A stretch of 23,504 nt of DNA from contig MLAK01001231.1 in NCBI GenBank assembly GCA_001839685.1, positions 1 to 23,504 on the forward strand, given 5' to 3'. The translations under genes were made by a program, and so were the position numbers. The DNA is from Tritrichomonas foetus. Lineage: Eukaryota > Parabasalia > Tritrichomonadida > Tritrichomonadidae. Numbering within the stretch: position 1 is the stretch's first letter; every line of letters begins with the position of its first letter. A model generated the notes under the pieces. That model worked only from the letters and a program-made list of their open reading frames with translations. It was not told the DNA's origin and did no database searches. This document shows, in pieces, positions 1-8,072 of this stretch.

Positions 1-417
1 GGGGGACCACTTTGTAAACCTTTCATATAGGAGGTATAATCAATTTGTCATCACTTCACCGGAGTTTATCTCGAAGTTATATTCATAAAGAAAAAAGTTT
101 TAAACTTTGGTTTCTGGTGTTCAAAAATGATTCGTTAATGCTAATCATAGGTTGGGCTTTATAATACGATATCTCTCTATGAAAGGTGCAAAACTCCAAC
201 AAAAAAGATTCACCTTTGAATTAAAATTACCTGAACGATATGAAAATTGACCTGTTGTGAAAAATTGACACATTTTCACAAAATCTGGTTTTCATTGAGA
301 TGGAGGCATAACGTCATTTCAGAGAAAAAAATTAATGACAATTATAATATTTCTGTAGATTCAATTTGCACATATTCTACTTACCTGATTTTTTGAGAGG
401 GTTTAAGAGACTATGTA
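1..417. other. 5' flanking region of the first gene, possible decayed coding sequence
   Basis: No intact gene is visible. The stretch 18-164 is open on the + strand and reads protein-like, including the peptide KSFKLWFLVFKNDSLMLIIG near its end, but it has no ATG at its head. A second short ATG frame beginning at 179 reads MKGAKLQQKRFTFELKLPER before a stop. These could be scraps of an older gene or chance open frames; I cannot name a family. An inverted pair ACCTTTCATA (18-27) / TATGAAAGGT (178-187) is present but weak. The 100 bp before the start at 418 should hold the promoter of the importin-like gene, but I see no confident motif there. Confidence 0.25.
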
Positions 418-3036
418 ATGGATGTATACAATACTTTAATGAATTTATATGTGCAAACAAAAGGAGACAATAACATGAATCATGTTTTAGATCTCCTAAA
501 TTATTGTCTCACTCAATTAGATAAATCCAATGATTCCAATTTTTTGCGAATCTTATATATAATACTCATGAATTTATTTAATATCAATGATATTAACCTC
601 AATAATTCTGGAAACAAACGTACTAATGCTAGTCGTTTATGGAATCATCATTTGTTATCTTCATTCCGAACTACAATAAAAAACAAACTAATGAATGGAA
701 TTGAAAGTAATGATATTGTAGTTCGCAATATATCAGCACGAGCAGCTGCATCAATTGCTTTTATTGATGAAACATATGATGTATTTATTCAACTTGCAGA
801 AAGAGTTACTCATGCACAGTTACCAAGAAATAGCATTTATGGTTCAATTAGATGCCTTTATGAAATTTATACATTTCCAATTGAAATACCTCTATCTTGG
901 GAAAAATGCTTTCCACCTTTAATATTATCACTTTTAGAATTTATTCAAATTCCTGATAATGATCAAAATGCTCTAATTGATGCCATTCATACATTAATCC
1001 TTTTTGTGAAAAAAAGTCAATACTATTTTTTAAGCCATGAAATTATAAATAATTGTTTTCTGGCGGTTCAAAATGCATTTAATACAAATAGAATTTGTCA
1101 AGAAAATATTACTTTTTATCATTCAATTTTTGTTTTCTTTTATCAAATTGTAAAAATTGTTTATTTTCAAACGAATGAACACATTGAACAAATTTTTACC
1201 ATAATTACAAATCAGATTCACATACCATCAAAGCCACATAGAAATATTTGTATTGATACTATCGGAAGGTTGGCTCTTTTTGAATATCGAAGAGAAAAAA
1301 ATGGATATTCTACTCAAGGAATTTTTTATAATAATCTTTCATTGTTAATCCAAAAAATTCTAAATTGCATGATTTTAGATATGGATGAATTTGATATTTA
1401 TAATGATGAAGAACTCGCATCATTATCAACTTTAAAAATTTTTTTTCGTCACAATCAACAATTAATTTTGCAAAATATAATTCAGCTTTTTGACATTATT
1501 AATGATCCTGACTTTCATAAGAAAAATGCTGCACTATATTCCATACAATGCATTTGCTCTAAATTTAAATTAGATTTAGTTAAGCAATTTATTTTTACTA
1601 TTATACCAATATTGTTCGATCATTTAGATGAAAAAATGGATCTTACTACTAGATATTTTGCTCTTTCTTCAATTGAAAGTATCTTACTTTATTATGGAGA
1701 TATATTTAAAAATGATATAATTTCTAATAGATTAATAAATATTTATTTTGCATCAATACAATGTTCTCAATTTTCACCTTTTATTTTAAAATTTTGTCGT
1801 GTTATAAAAATTTTAGCAACAAATTGTAATCAAGTTATCATTGATAATAATTTTCGTTATATAATTTCTTTAACTTTATCCCAAATAAGAAATGAAGAAA
1901 ATATAGAATTTCGTGAATTATTCTCGGTAATTGATACAGTAATTAAATTCAGCTCTAATGTTTCTGATGAACAAATATTGGAATTAATTCCTTCAATGTT
2001 AACGACTGCTTCATCTTCAGATGTAGTTATAGAAAAAAGATCGAATTGTTTGCTAATTTTGGCAACAATATTTGAGAAGGTCCCAACTCTTGTACATCCA
2101 AATGCAATTTCTTTTGGCATTTCCATAATGACAATGATAAATACCAAAGAAAATAACGATTCTGATCTATGTGGGTGTTCTTTAATAGCTGTGAGAAATT
2201 TACTCCAAATTTCCAGCTCTTCATTTGCTCCTTATATTAATGAAATATTAAAATTAATTTATTTTACTTTTAACGAAAATGATGAATGGCTAATTAAAAT
2301 CAGTTTTGACACGATAAGTTTAATGTATGAGAGTATTCCTATTCATATGAAAATATATTTTCCGAATACATGCAAAGAACTTTTTAAATTTATTGATTCA
2401 AATTCAAATGACAGAGTTTTTCCACTTATTCCATCAATATTAAACACTTTTTCACGAATGATATATATTTTCACATATGTGAAACCATTAAAAATAGATT
2501 ACAATATTAAGCATATTTTTGATTTAATAGTTCAATTTTCTTTGTCATGTCAAAGGAATGAAATTGACATATTTTATATAAAATCTAATATGGATTTATA
2601 TGAAAAAATATTAAACAGTTATAAAAGCTTGTTCATAGCTTTTCATGCTAAAAAACTGTTTTTATTTCAAGTATGTTATCAAACTTTTTCATTTATTCAA
2701 TTTTTAGGGAGTATACCATATTTGAACGATAACAATCATGTTTTAATTTATGAAGTTATATTTATTGCAGTTGAAATACTCAATAAAAATGTGCTTACAT
2801 ATTTGAATTCTAATTCCATTACATTTTTGATTGAGAAAGGAATTCATAATAATCAAAATCCACAAATCAAAAATTGTGCTAATAGGTTGCAAGAATTGAT
2901 TATGCAACTTCAAAAGTCGATGGATCACTTTGAAGAAGATTACTCTGAAGAAGATTGCTCTGAAGAATATTTCTCTGAAAATGGTTGCTCTGAAGAATAT
3001 TTCTCTGAAAATGGTTGCTCTGAAGAAGATTGCTGA
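418..3036 (+). CDS. importin-beta-like HEAT-repeat protein with a repeated acidic/Cys C-terminal tail
   Basis: This 872-residue protein is made almost wholly of amphipathic helices, as in an alpha-solenoid. The layout resembles karyopherin beta-1: a helical N-terminal block ending in a Trp-containing helix (RLWNHHLL, about residue 73), then a helix pair equivalent to the importin-beta second HEAT repeat (ARAAASIAFIDE, about 108-119), and a later IDTIGRLALFEYRRE segment where importin-beta has its conserved 'GIEFW...E' stretch. Total length is close to the usual roughly 870-880 residues of that family. If correct, it carries NLS cargo or importin-alpha through the nuclear pore. The last 33 residues are unrelated to HEAT repeats: SEEDC, then SEEYFSENGC twice, then SEEDC. 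The start at 418 is supported by an in-frame stop at 394-396, and the stop is followed directly by TAAA. The alternative is another HEAT protein; the fold is surer than the receptor identity. Confidence 0.7.
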   Translation: MDVYNTLMNLYVQTKGDNNMNHVLDLLNYCLTQLDKSNDSNFLRILYIILMNLFNINDINLNNSGNKRTNASRLWNHHLLSSFRTTIKNKLMNGIESNDIVVRNISARAAASIAFIDETYDVFIQLAERVTHAQLPRNSIYGSIRCLYEIYTFPIEIPLSWEKCFPPLILSLLEFIQIPDNDQNALIDAIHTLILFVKKSQYYFLSHEIINNCFLAVQNAFNTNRICQENITFYHSIFVFFYQIVKIVYFQTNEHIEQIFTIITNQIHIPSKPHRNICIDTIGRLALFEYRREKNGYSTQGIFYNNLSLLIQKILNCMILDMDEFDIYNDEELASLSTLKIFFRHNQQLILQNIIQLFDIINDPDFHKKNAALYSIQCICSKFKLDLVKQFIFTIIPILFDHLDEKMDLTTRYFALSSIESILLYYGDIFKNDIISNRLINIYFASIQCSQFSPFILKFCRVIKILATNCNQVIIDNNFRYIISLTLSQIRNEENIEFRELFSVIDTVIKFSSNVSDEQILELIPSMLTTASSSDVVIEKRSNCLLILATIFEKVPTLVHPNAISFGISIMTMINTKENNDSDLCGCSLIAVRNLLQISSSSFAPYINEILKLIYFTFNENDEWLIKISFDTISLMYESIPIHMKIYFPNTCKELFKFIDSNSNDRVFPLIPSILNTFSRMIYIFTYVKPLKIDYNIKHIFDLIVQFSLSCQRNEIDIFYIKSNMDLYEKILNSYKSLFIAFHAKKLFLFQVCYQTFSFIQFLGSIPYLNDNNHVLIYEVIFIAVEILNKNVLTYLNSNSITFLIEKGIHNNQNPQIKNCANRLQELIMQLQKSMDHFEEDYSEEDCSEEYFSENGCSEEYFSENGCSEEDC
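2944..3033 (+). repeat. in-frame tandem repeat coding the SEEDC/SEEYFSENGC tail
   Basis: Two identical 30-bp units (2959-2988 and 2989-3018) encode SEEYFSENGC twice. They are flanked on both sides by a 15-bp unit encoding SEEDC (2944-2958 and 3019-3033). The perfect nucleotide identity of the two 30-bp units suggests a recent duplication. The tail is highly acidic with a Cys every five or ten residues and ends exactly at the stop codon. Confidence 0.9.
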
Positions 3037-3750
3037 TAAACAATATTTTATAAGGCTTCAGTCCAAGCAGTCTCCCTAGTTTTATTAAACATAAGTTATG
3101 TGATTCCAGGAAAAAAGGAGAATTAATCGATATTATTGAGTATTTATTTGTTGAATTTGGTCGCTATTCTTTTGGTGTCCATATTTTTCTAGATAAAAAT
3201 ATTTTAAACGAATTGAACAACTTGAACAACATTTCGAAGCTTTATTTTATGCCAACACCAAATTAATAATCATGAGTAATCGATTTTAAAACTCCAAAAT
3301 CAGCTCGATCAAACAGAAAAACGAATATTCAAACATATTCACAAAGAAATAGATCAATTTAATCAAAAATATCAATTAACAACCCAAAATGAATCTGGAA
3401 AAGAAATGATGAAACAACAAATTGAACAAATAGAAAAACATCAATTAGAATTTAAAAAACAAACAGGAAACATTGAATAAAATCAATATTATTATATATT
3501 CTGAACAAGTTTGTCGATATTTGAAATTGATTACTACGCACAAAGAAAAACGCTTCGAATATTATGTGAAAATGAATGAAGGAAATTGAAATTCAAAATA
3601 TTGAAAAGAATTCCAATGACTAAATATAATAAGGAGAGGAAAAAAAATGTAGTACTACATATATAAGTATTTAACACAATTACAAATATCAATTCCGACA
3701 TTGAAATCATTTCGCATTTCTCCAATAAACAATCACAAAAAAATTAATTC
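3037..3750. other. convergent 3' spacer
   Basis: This spacer lies between the importin-like gene (+) and the kinase gene (-), which point towards each other. Apart from the decayed coiled-coil gene described separately, it holds only AT-rich sequence. Short open frames on the other strand (for example 3534-3725) have no protein character. Confidence 0.6.
3054..3623 (+). pseudogene. degraded remnant of a coiled-coil protein gene
   Basis: Within the 714-bp spacer between two convergent genes, consecutive open frames read like one broken protein. Codons 3054-3263 are open and give a protein-like segment containing ELIDIIEYLFVEFGRYSFGV and ending MPTPN, with no ATG at the head. A shift of frame then leads to 3280-3480, a 66-residue Gln/Glu/Lys-rich coiled-coil (for example KEMMKQQIEQIEKHQLEFKK). 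An ATG at 3272 (ATGAGTAATCGA) runs into a stop after five codons, as if one base were gained or lost. A further coiled-coil scrap, MKEIEIQNIEKNSND, ends at 3623. Stops and frame changes make a working gene unlikely. The family is not recognised. Confidence 0.45.
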
Positions 3751-5355
3751 TCATTCAACTTCACCTACATCCTCATTCACACAAAAATCATCATTGAGCT
3801 CTTCATTTATTTCTTTGTTTTCTTTCTCTTTCATCAAAATGGAGCCTTCTTCATTTGGGCTGTTGCATGGAATGGTATTTACTAGCGTTGGATCTGGCAC
3901 GTCTTCTGGAATGCTGAGCTCCTCTTGCATGATCAAGTTGCTTGGAAGAATTCCAGAGGAGTTTGTAATATCTGCTTCCTTCAGGCGCTCAACTACTTCT
4001 TCAGGGAGTCCCGAATAAGAAAACCCGGTGAAGTTTCCGTCAGATGTTCCAAGTGATGAAGCGATACTGTCTGCTGCAGGTTCTTCAGCGTATTCGCCAT
4101 TTCTTCTTCCTGCGCCAATTCCATCTCCGTCAGATGGAGGAACAAATGATGGCTTTACACGTTTCGCCAAAACATCATCGAAATTTAAACCATTCCAAAA
4201 TGGATGATCTTTTAGTGATTCGAAAGTTGCTCTTTTCTTTGGTTCTTTAATCAGCAAACGACTGATGAAATCAACAGCTGCAGGATCAGCCCCTGGCGGA
4301 AACTGTGGCTCCTGGGAAGTAATCGCTTGAAATAGACGAGCTCTGTTTTCATTAAAGAATGGAGTCACTTTGAATAAAAGTTCATAAGTTAAAATACCAA
4401 GTGCCCACCAATCGATTTTATATGAATACGGTTCTCTCCGAATAATTTCCGGTGCTATGAATTCAATTGTTCCACAGAAGGTAGAAGTCACTTCAATAAA
4501 ACTCAGATCTTTCGAAAGCCCAAAATCAGTTAATTTAATATGACCATCTGCTCCTAGTAAAATATTCTCTGATTTCAGGTCACGATAAACAATTCCCATT
4601 CCATGAAGATAATCAATTGCTAATGCAATTTCAGCTACATAGAGACGAATATCTTCAATTTTTAGGCAGGATTGAGTACTAGCTAAATTATTATTCGGAT
4701 TATGAACGTGCTTAAAAAGTTCACCACCAGGAATATACTCAAGAACTAAATAAAACTTAGTATCAGTCTGAAAAGCATAAACTAAGTCAACAATAAAAGG
4801 ATGATTCGATTTGACTAAAATATTTCTTTCATTAAAAATTGTGTGAACTTTTTGAGAAGAAATTAATCTCGACTTATGGACAGTTTTAATGGCATATAAC
4901 ATGCCAGTATTTTTCATACGAACAAGCATGACTTTCCCGTAAAAGCCGCGACCAATTACTGATAATATATCGAATGAATTCATGGTCAATGTGATAGAGT
5001 TATGGAAAGTTGCTGATCGTAAAGCAACAACCCAACTCATCACTTCGTCCGGTGTTTCGCCAGCGAGGCAGACTTCCGCTTCGCCCTCATTTTGAATAAC
5101 GAATCTCGGCGTTTTTTCGTTCTCGTAGACTTGAATTTGAGTCGTAGGTTTAATACTGATGTGGCGTTCGACTTTTACTGAATTTTTGCTTTTTTTGATA
5201 TCGAAACTACTCCGATTTAATTCGCAATAACATGTTTGATACATGCCGAAGAAGAATCCTTTGCGTTTAAGGATGCCTGAAAACGTATTGCTCGATTTGT
5301 TGTTTGTTTTTGAGGGTGATTGAGCTGGCGGTGGAGGTTTCGTGTCATCGCCCAT
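3751..5355 (-). CDS. PH-domain AGC serine/threonine kinase (PKB/Akt-like)
   Basis: The 534-residue protein has a PH domain (about 26-117, beginning SGILKRKGFF and ending with the DEVMSWVVALRSA helix) followed by an AGC kinase domain (about 128-387). Catalytic elements are all present: Gly-loop GRGFYG (135-140), Lys157 in AIK, alpha-C Glu176, YRDLKSEN with Asp259 and Asn264, DFG with Asp277, activation-loop STFCGT with Thr292, and APE (301-303). The AGC tail carries a good hydrophobic motif, F442-T-G-F445-S446-Y447. PH plus AGC plus this motif is the PKB/Akt layout, implying recruitment to phosphoinositide membranes and dual phosphorylation at Thr292 and Ser446. An 87-residue acidic extension follows the hydrophobic motif, which is unusual. 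I chose the Met at 5355. The frame stays open for 56 more codons upstream, but those encode hydrophobic, low-complexity residues and precede a natural MGDDTKPPPP start. Confidence 0.92.
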   Translation of the reverse strand: MGDDTKPPPPAQSPSKTNNKSSNTFSGILKRKGFFFGMYQTCYCELNRSSFDIKKSKNSVKVERHISIKPTTQIQVYENEKTPRFVIQNEGEAEVCLAGETPDEVMSWVVALRSATFHNSITLTMNSFDILSVIGRGFYGKVMLVRMKNTGMLYAIKTVHKSRLISSQKVHTIFNERNILVKSNHPFIVDLVYAFQTDTKFYLVLEYIPGGELFKHVHNPNNNLASTQSCLKIEDIRLYVAEIALAIDYLHGMGIVYRDLKSENILLGADGHIKLTDFGLSKDLSFIEVTSTFCGTIEFIAPEIIRREPYSYKIDWWALGILTYELLFKVTPFFNENRARLFQAITSQEPQFPPGADPAAVDFISRLLIKEPKKRATFESLKDHPFWNGLNFDDVLAKRVKPSFVPPSDGDGIGAGRRNGEYAEEPAADSIASSLGTSDGNFTGFSYSGLPEEVVERLKEADITNSSGILPSNLIMQEELSIPEDVPDPTLVNTIPCNSPNEEGSILMKEKENKEINEELNDDFCVNEDVGEVE

Positions 5356-5910
5356 TGACAACAAGAACAAAGGAAAAAGAAAAGAAAATTCTAAAAAAGA
5401 GTAAATATTTCCCTTTAGAAATTTCAAAGGAGGACCATCATTTTGATGTGAAATATTCAATAATTTACAAATCGAAAATGAAAGAATCAATAGAAAATCA
5501 ATTTGAAAAGTTCTTGAAATCATCTTTCAATACAAATTCACATACTTCAATTTTAATTGAATTTTTTCTTGACTCATTGAATTTTTTATGGAAAGATACT
5601 TCAATTTTTTTTGAATTTAATTGCATTGAATATTCACAAAATAATTTCCCACTGGTATTTATCATATCTTCTCCTTGAAGTAATTATGCTTCTTTCTTGT
5701 TCATATATATCAAATAAATTGTTGAAATGCAAACCGATGTTTCAATTCAATGATGAACCAAAAAATCGAATTCGCCAATTGATCATTGAACTGAGAATTG
5801 ACTTCATCATATCTATTCTATATTTTTCTTTTTGATTTTATTAAGCATGACGACTCTGCTTCGAGAATTCCCGAGTTTAGAAAGAGTTTTGAAGATCAAC
5901 TTTTTCCGCA

Positions 5911-5949
5911 TTTATATGGTTGTATATTCACAAATTATGACCATATAAA
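5911..5949. promoter_or_regulatory. inverted pair TTTATATGGT / ACCATATAAA
   Basis: TTTATATGGT (5911-5920) and its exact reverse complement ACCATATAAA (5940-5949) face each other about 73 bp upstream of the start at 6022. A closely similar pair, with almost the same spacing, lies upstream of the gene starting at 11215. A dimeric transcription-factor site is a plausible reading; that is inference. Confidence 0.4.
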
Positions 5950-5991
5950 CAATGAAAAAGTACATTAAGAAATTGATATTTTATATGTGTA

Positions 5992-5998
5992 CGTTTAA
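5992..5998 (+). promoter_or_regulatory. ACGTTTA promoter-proximal motif
   Basis: ACGTTTA begins 30 bp before the ATG at 6022. The same heptamer occurs, oriented towards the gene, 32 and 34 bp before the starts at 10972 and 13299. Confidence 0.4.
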
Positions 5999-6021
5999 AA
6001 AAATATATTTCCTATCCAAAA

Positions 6022-6600
6022 ATGTTCACTCCAACTGTTACTCTCCAAAGAAGGAATCTTCGCAATGCGATTTGTGAAAGATTTCCTGGAATGCAGCCAT
6101 CTGATATTTTCACAAAAATCGCCCAGCCCAAATGCAAAATTATTTTTATTCAAGATCTCGAAGAATATTGTAAAATCGCCGAAATACCTGCAGTTGCACT
6201 TGACAGTATATTTGCACCATATGGCGTGAAGGATGTTCAAATTGCCTTACCGCATTTTATTACATTTCTCAATGATGATTTTCCTGTTCATGACAATACT
6301 CCTCGTCTTAATTCCGAACTCACAGATAAGCAGACATTTATTTTATCCAAGTTTCTCGGAATTCTTCGGACAAAATTTGGCTCAACGCTTTCCCAAAGGT
6401 GGAATTCCGCTTTGACAAGGAACCCGCCAAATACTTTGAATACAACACTAAGGTTATCAGCCCTCTGTCATTTATATCAAGATATGAATCTTCCATTTAC
6501 TTCAAGTGAATTTGTTGATGCCCTTTTTGCTTTTTATGGAGAAAAAGTTGAAGGAATTAGCTTTTCACAATTTGGCGAATTATTTTCATCCATCCAATAG
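6022..6600 (+). CDS. small degenerate EF-hand-like protein
   Basis: This 192-residue protein contains two helix-loop-helix stretches reminiscent of EF-hands. One lies at about residues 43-84 (IQDLEEYCKIAEI, then PHFITFLND) and one at about 147-190 (LCHLYQDMNLPFTSSEF, then SFSQFGELFSS). The usual Asp-x-Asp-x-Asp-Gly calcium loop is missing from both, so calcium binding is doubtful. The N-terminus (LQRRNLRNAICERF) is basic and amphipathic. Small EF-hand-like proteins of this kind often act as cytoskeletal or regulatory adaptors, but nothing here fixes a role. The start ATG follows an ACGTTTA motif 30 bp upstream. The assignment rests on pattern alone; a simple all-helical protein is the alternative. 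Confidence 0.65.
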   Translation: MFTPTVTLQRRNLRNAICERFPGMQPSDIFTKIAQPKCKIIFIQDLEEYCKIAEIPAVALDSIFAPYGVKDVQIALPHFITFLNDDFPVHDNTPRLNSELTDKQTFILSKFLGILRTKFGSTLSQRWNSALTRNPPNTLNTTLRLSALCHLYQDMNLPFTSSEFVDALFAFYGEKVEGISFSQFGELFSSIQ

Positions 6601-6954
6601 CCCCATTTATAATTCTATTAAACTATTGTTTTATTATTTAAAATTAAACATTTTCATTCTATTTATGTCTTTAATTTCTTTCTTTTTATTTCTTAATTTC
6701 TTTCTTTTTATTTCTTAATTTCTTTCTTTTGATTTCTTTAATTTCCTTCTATTCGTTTTTTTAATTTAATTCTTTTTATTTCTTTTATTTCATTCTATAA
6801 TCTTCTTGCTGAATAAATCATAAAAAATCAACAGATATTGATAATTTCTATAATTTAGTTAAAATATCGAGATAACATCTAATAATGGAAAAACAAACTC
6901 TTAAAATATATTCAAATAACAAAGGATGAATCATCATAAATCGCAATATGTATA
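6601..6954. other. convergent 3' spacer with pyrimidine-rich repeat
   Basis: This spacer lies between the 3' ends of the EF-hand-like (+) and coiled-coil (-) genes. It is dominated by a T/C-rich tandem repeat on the + strand. The rest (about 6800-6954) is AT-rich without a gene. Confidence 0.6.
6671..6792 (+). repeat. 22-bp T/C-rich tandem repeat
   Basis: Two identical 22-bp units (6671-6692, 6693-6714), each TTAATTTCTTTC followed by TTTTTATTTC, are followed by a third unit with one change (6715-6736). Diverged copies then continue to about 6792. The + strand is almost purely pyrimidine with interspersed A. It lies in a convergent spacer and codes for nothing convincing. Confidence 0.85.
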
Positions 6955-8001
6955 TCATGTCTTACGCTTGGCTAACCACAAATCAAAACTTGCTATTTCT
7001 GTTCGCATTTGCTGAATAGCTTGATCTAATAAAGCAGATTTACGAGACATCAGCAATGACATATTCACAAGTTTTTTATCAACTGTTTTTGGATTTCTTC
7101 TAATCACATTAATTCTTTTATGAAAACGATCTAATTCCACTTCTAATTCCAAAACTCTCCTCTTCATATTTTCTTTTAAAGATTCATTATATGTCTTCAT
7201 ATTATTTACACGAAAGATTAAATTTCTTTCTTGACTTGCCAATGAATCAATATTCTTCTTTAATTCAATATGTTCTTTCATAAACTCTTCCTCAATTCTG
7301 TGAGCTTCTTTTCTTAATTCTGTTCCTTGTTGATCAATTGACATCAACATTCTTTTGGTACTTTCTTCAATTCTTTTTCGTTGATTATCAACATCAGTTT
7401 GGAGTTTCATTTCTTTTGCTTTTAATTCTTTTTCAAACTCTTTCATTTTTATTGTTTTGTCGTTTGCTTCTTTCGAAAGAAAAGCATTTTCAGCACGTGT
7501 GTCGAAAGTCAATCCAACACAATCATGAAGAGTGTCAATTAAAACACGTGAAGTCTTTTCTATTGTAGGGTCAAGGGGCAACTCTTGTTTGATGATTGGC
7601 AAACTTTGGTAGAAGTCTGAAAAATCATCTCTGAAATTGAGTGAAATTTCATTGATTTTATCGTATATCGGGTCTTTGATTCTATCAGATACCATTGATC
7701 TTATTCCAGTCACTCCTTCTAGAATTTTGACATCCTCCATCAATTTATAATTCATTGCTTTCAAACGATCTGTTTCACTGTTTAAATCTTCTAATTGTGT
7801 TCTTTCGTCATCGAGTTGCATATTACATGCTGCGACTGTTTGTTTTATATCGAATAAAGAATTATCTAATTTTTGGACTCTCCATCTTCGACGATGTAAT
7901 TCAGAAGCCTGTGGGGTAACTTTTGCTAATAGCTCTAATAAACCTTCTCGCTTTTTTTGAAAAGAGATGAGAGATTGCTCATATTTTAAATTATTTTCCA
8001 T
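6955..8001 (-). CDS. coiled-coil protein, unknown function
   Basis: This 348-residue, highly charged protein has two long coiled-coil segments, roughly residues 40-97 and 175-300 (heptad-like stretches such as KEFEKELKAKEMKLQTDVDN and RRVLELEVELDRFHKRINVI). They are separated by a less helical middle (about 98-172, including DFSDFYQSLPIIKQELPLDP). There is no signal peptide or membrane segment. Architecture and size resemble coiled-coil proteins of axonemes, basal bodies or cytoskeletal filaments, common in a flagellate, but I recognise no family. Its start lies only 71 bp from the divergent start at 8073, so the two genes must share a promoter interval. ACGTTAA occurs 22 bp upstream of the ATG. 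Confidence 0.8.
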   Translation of the reverse strand: MENNLKYEQSLISFQKKREGLLELLAKVTPQASELHRRRWRVQKLDNSLFDIKQTVAACNMQLDDERTQLEDLNSETDRLKAMNYKLMEDVKILEGVTGIRSMVSDRIKDPIYDKINEISLNFRDDFSDFYQSLPIIKQELPLDPTIEKTSRVLIDTLHDCVGLTFDTRAENAFLSKEANDKTIKMKEFEKELKAKEMKLQTDVDNQRKRIEESTKRMLMSIDQQGTELRKEAHRIEEEFMKEHIELKKNIDSLASQERNLIFRVNNMKTYNESLKENMKRRVLELEVELDRFHKRINVIRRNPKTVDKKLVNMSLLMSRKSALLDQAIQQMRTEIASFDLWLAKRKT

Positions 8002-8072
8002 TCCAGATTATCCTCCTTAACGTACAATACTTTTGAAAATTTTAAAAACTTTTTCTTTTTATAAATAGTCCA
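8002..8072. promoter_or_regulatory. 71-bp shared divergent promoter
   Basis: Only 71 bp separate the starts of the coiled-coil gene (-, 8001) and the ARM gene (+, 8073). Both promoters and both 5' leaders must fit here. Visible elements are ACGTTAA on the minus strand (8017-8023) and TATAAATAG on the plus strand (8060-8068, just before the ATG at 8073). Confidence 0.6.

Larger units (their letters stand above)
5356..6021. promoter_or_regulatory. divergent promoter region between kinase and EF-hand-like genes
   Basis: This 666-bp AT-rich spacer separates divergent starts at 5355 (-) and 6022 (+). Open frames inside it either begin without ATG or look like random AT-rich translation. Its noteworthy content is a 10-bp inverted pair at 5911-5949 and an ACGTTTA motif at 5992-5998, listed separately. 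The stretch 5540-5640 repeats TTGAAT/ATTGAA words, which may be no more than base composition. Confidence 0.5.

Noticed and set aside
5356..5523. 56-residue N-terminal extension of the kinase
   Set aside because: It is hydrophobic and low in complexity, lies outside the PH domain and precedes a natural MGDDTKPPPP start. A signal anchor on a PH-domain kinase would be odd.
5304..5835. Open frames on the + strand over the kinase start and divergent spacer (5304-5678, 5611-5835)
   Set aside because: Both begin at non-ATG codons, partly overlap the real kinase gene on the other strand, and read as AT-rich noise without any motif.
5845..5880. tRNA-like B-box (CTTCGAGAATTCCCGAG)
   Set aside because: No A-box, no acceptor-stem pairing and no anticodon arm can be found at the right distance.
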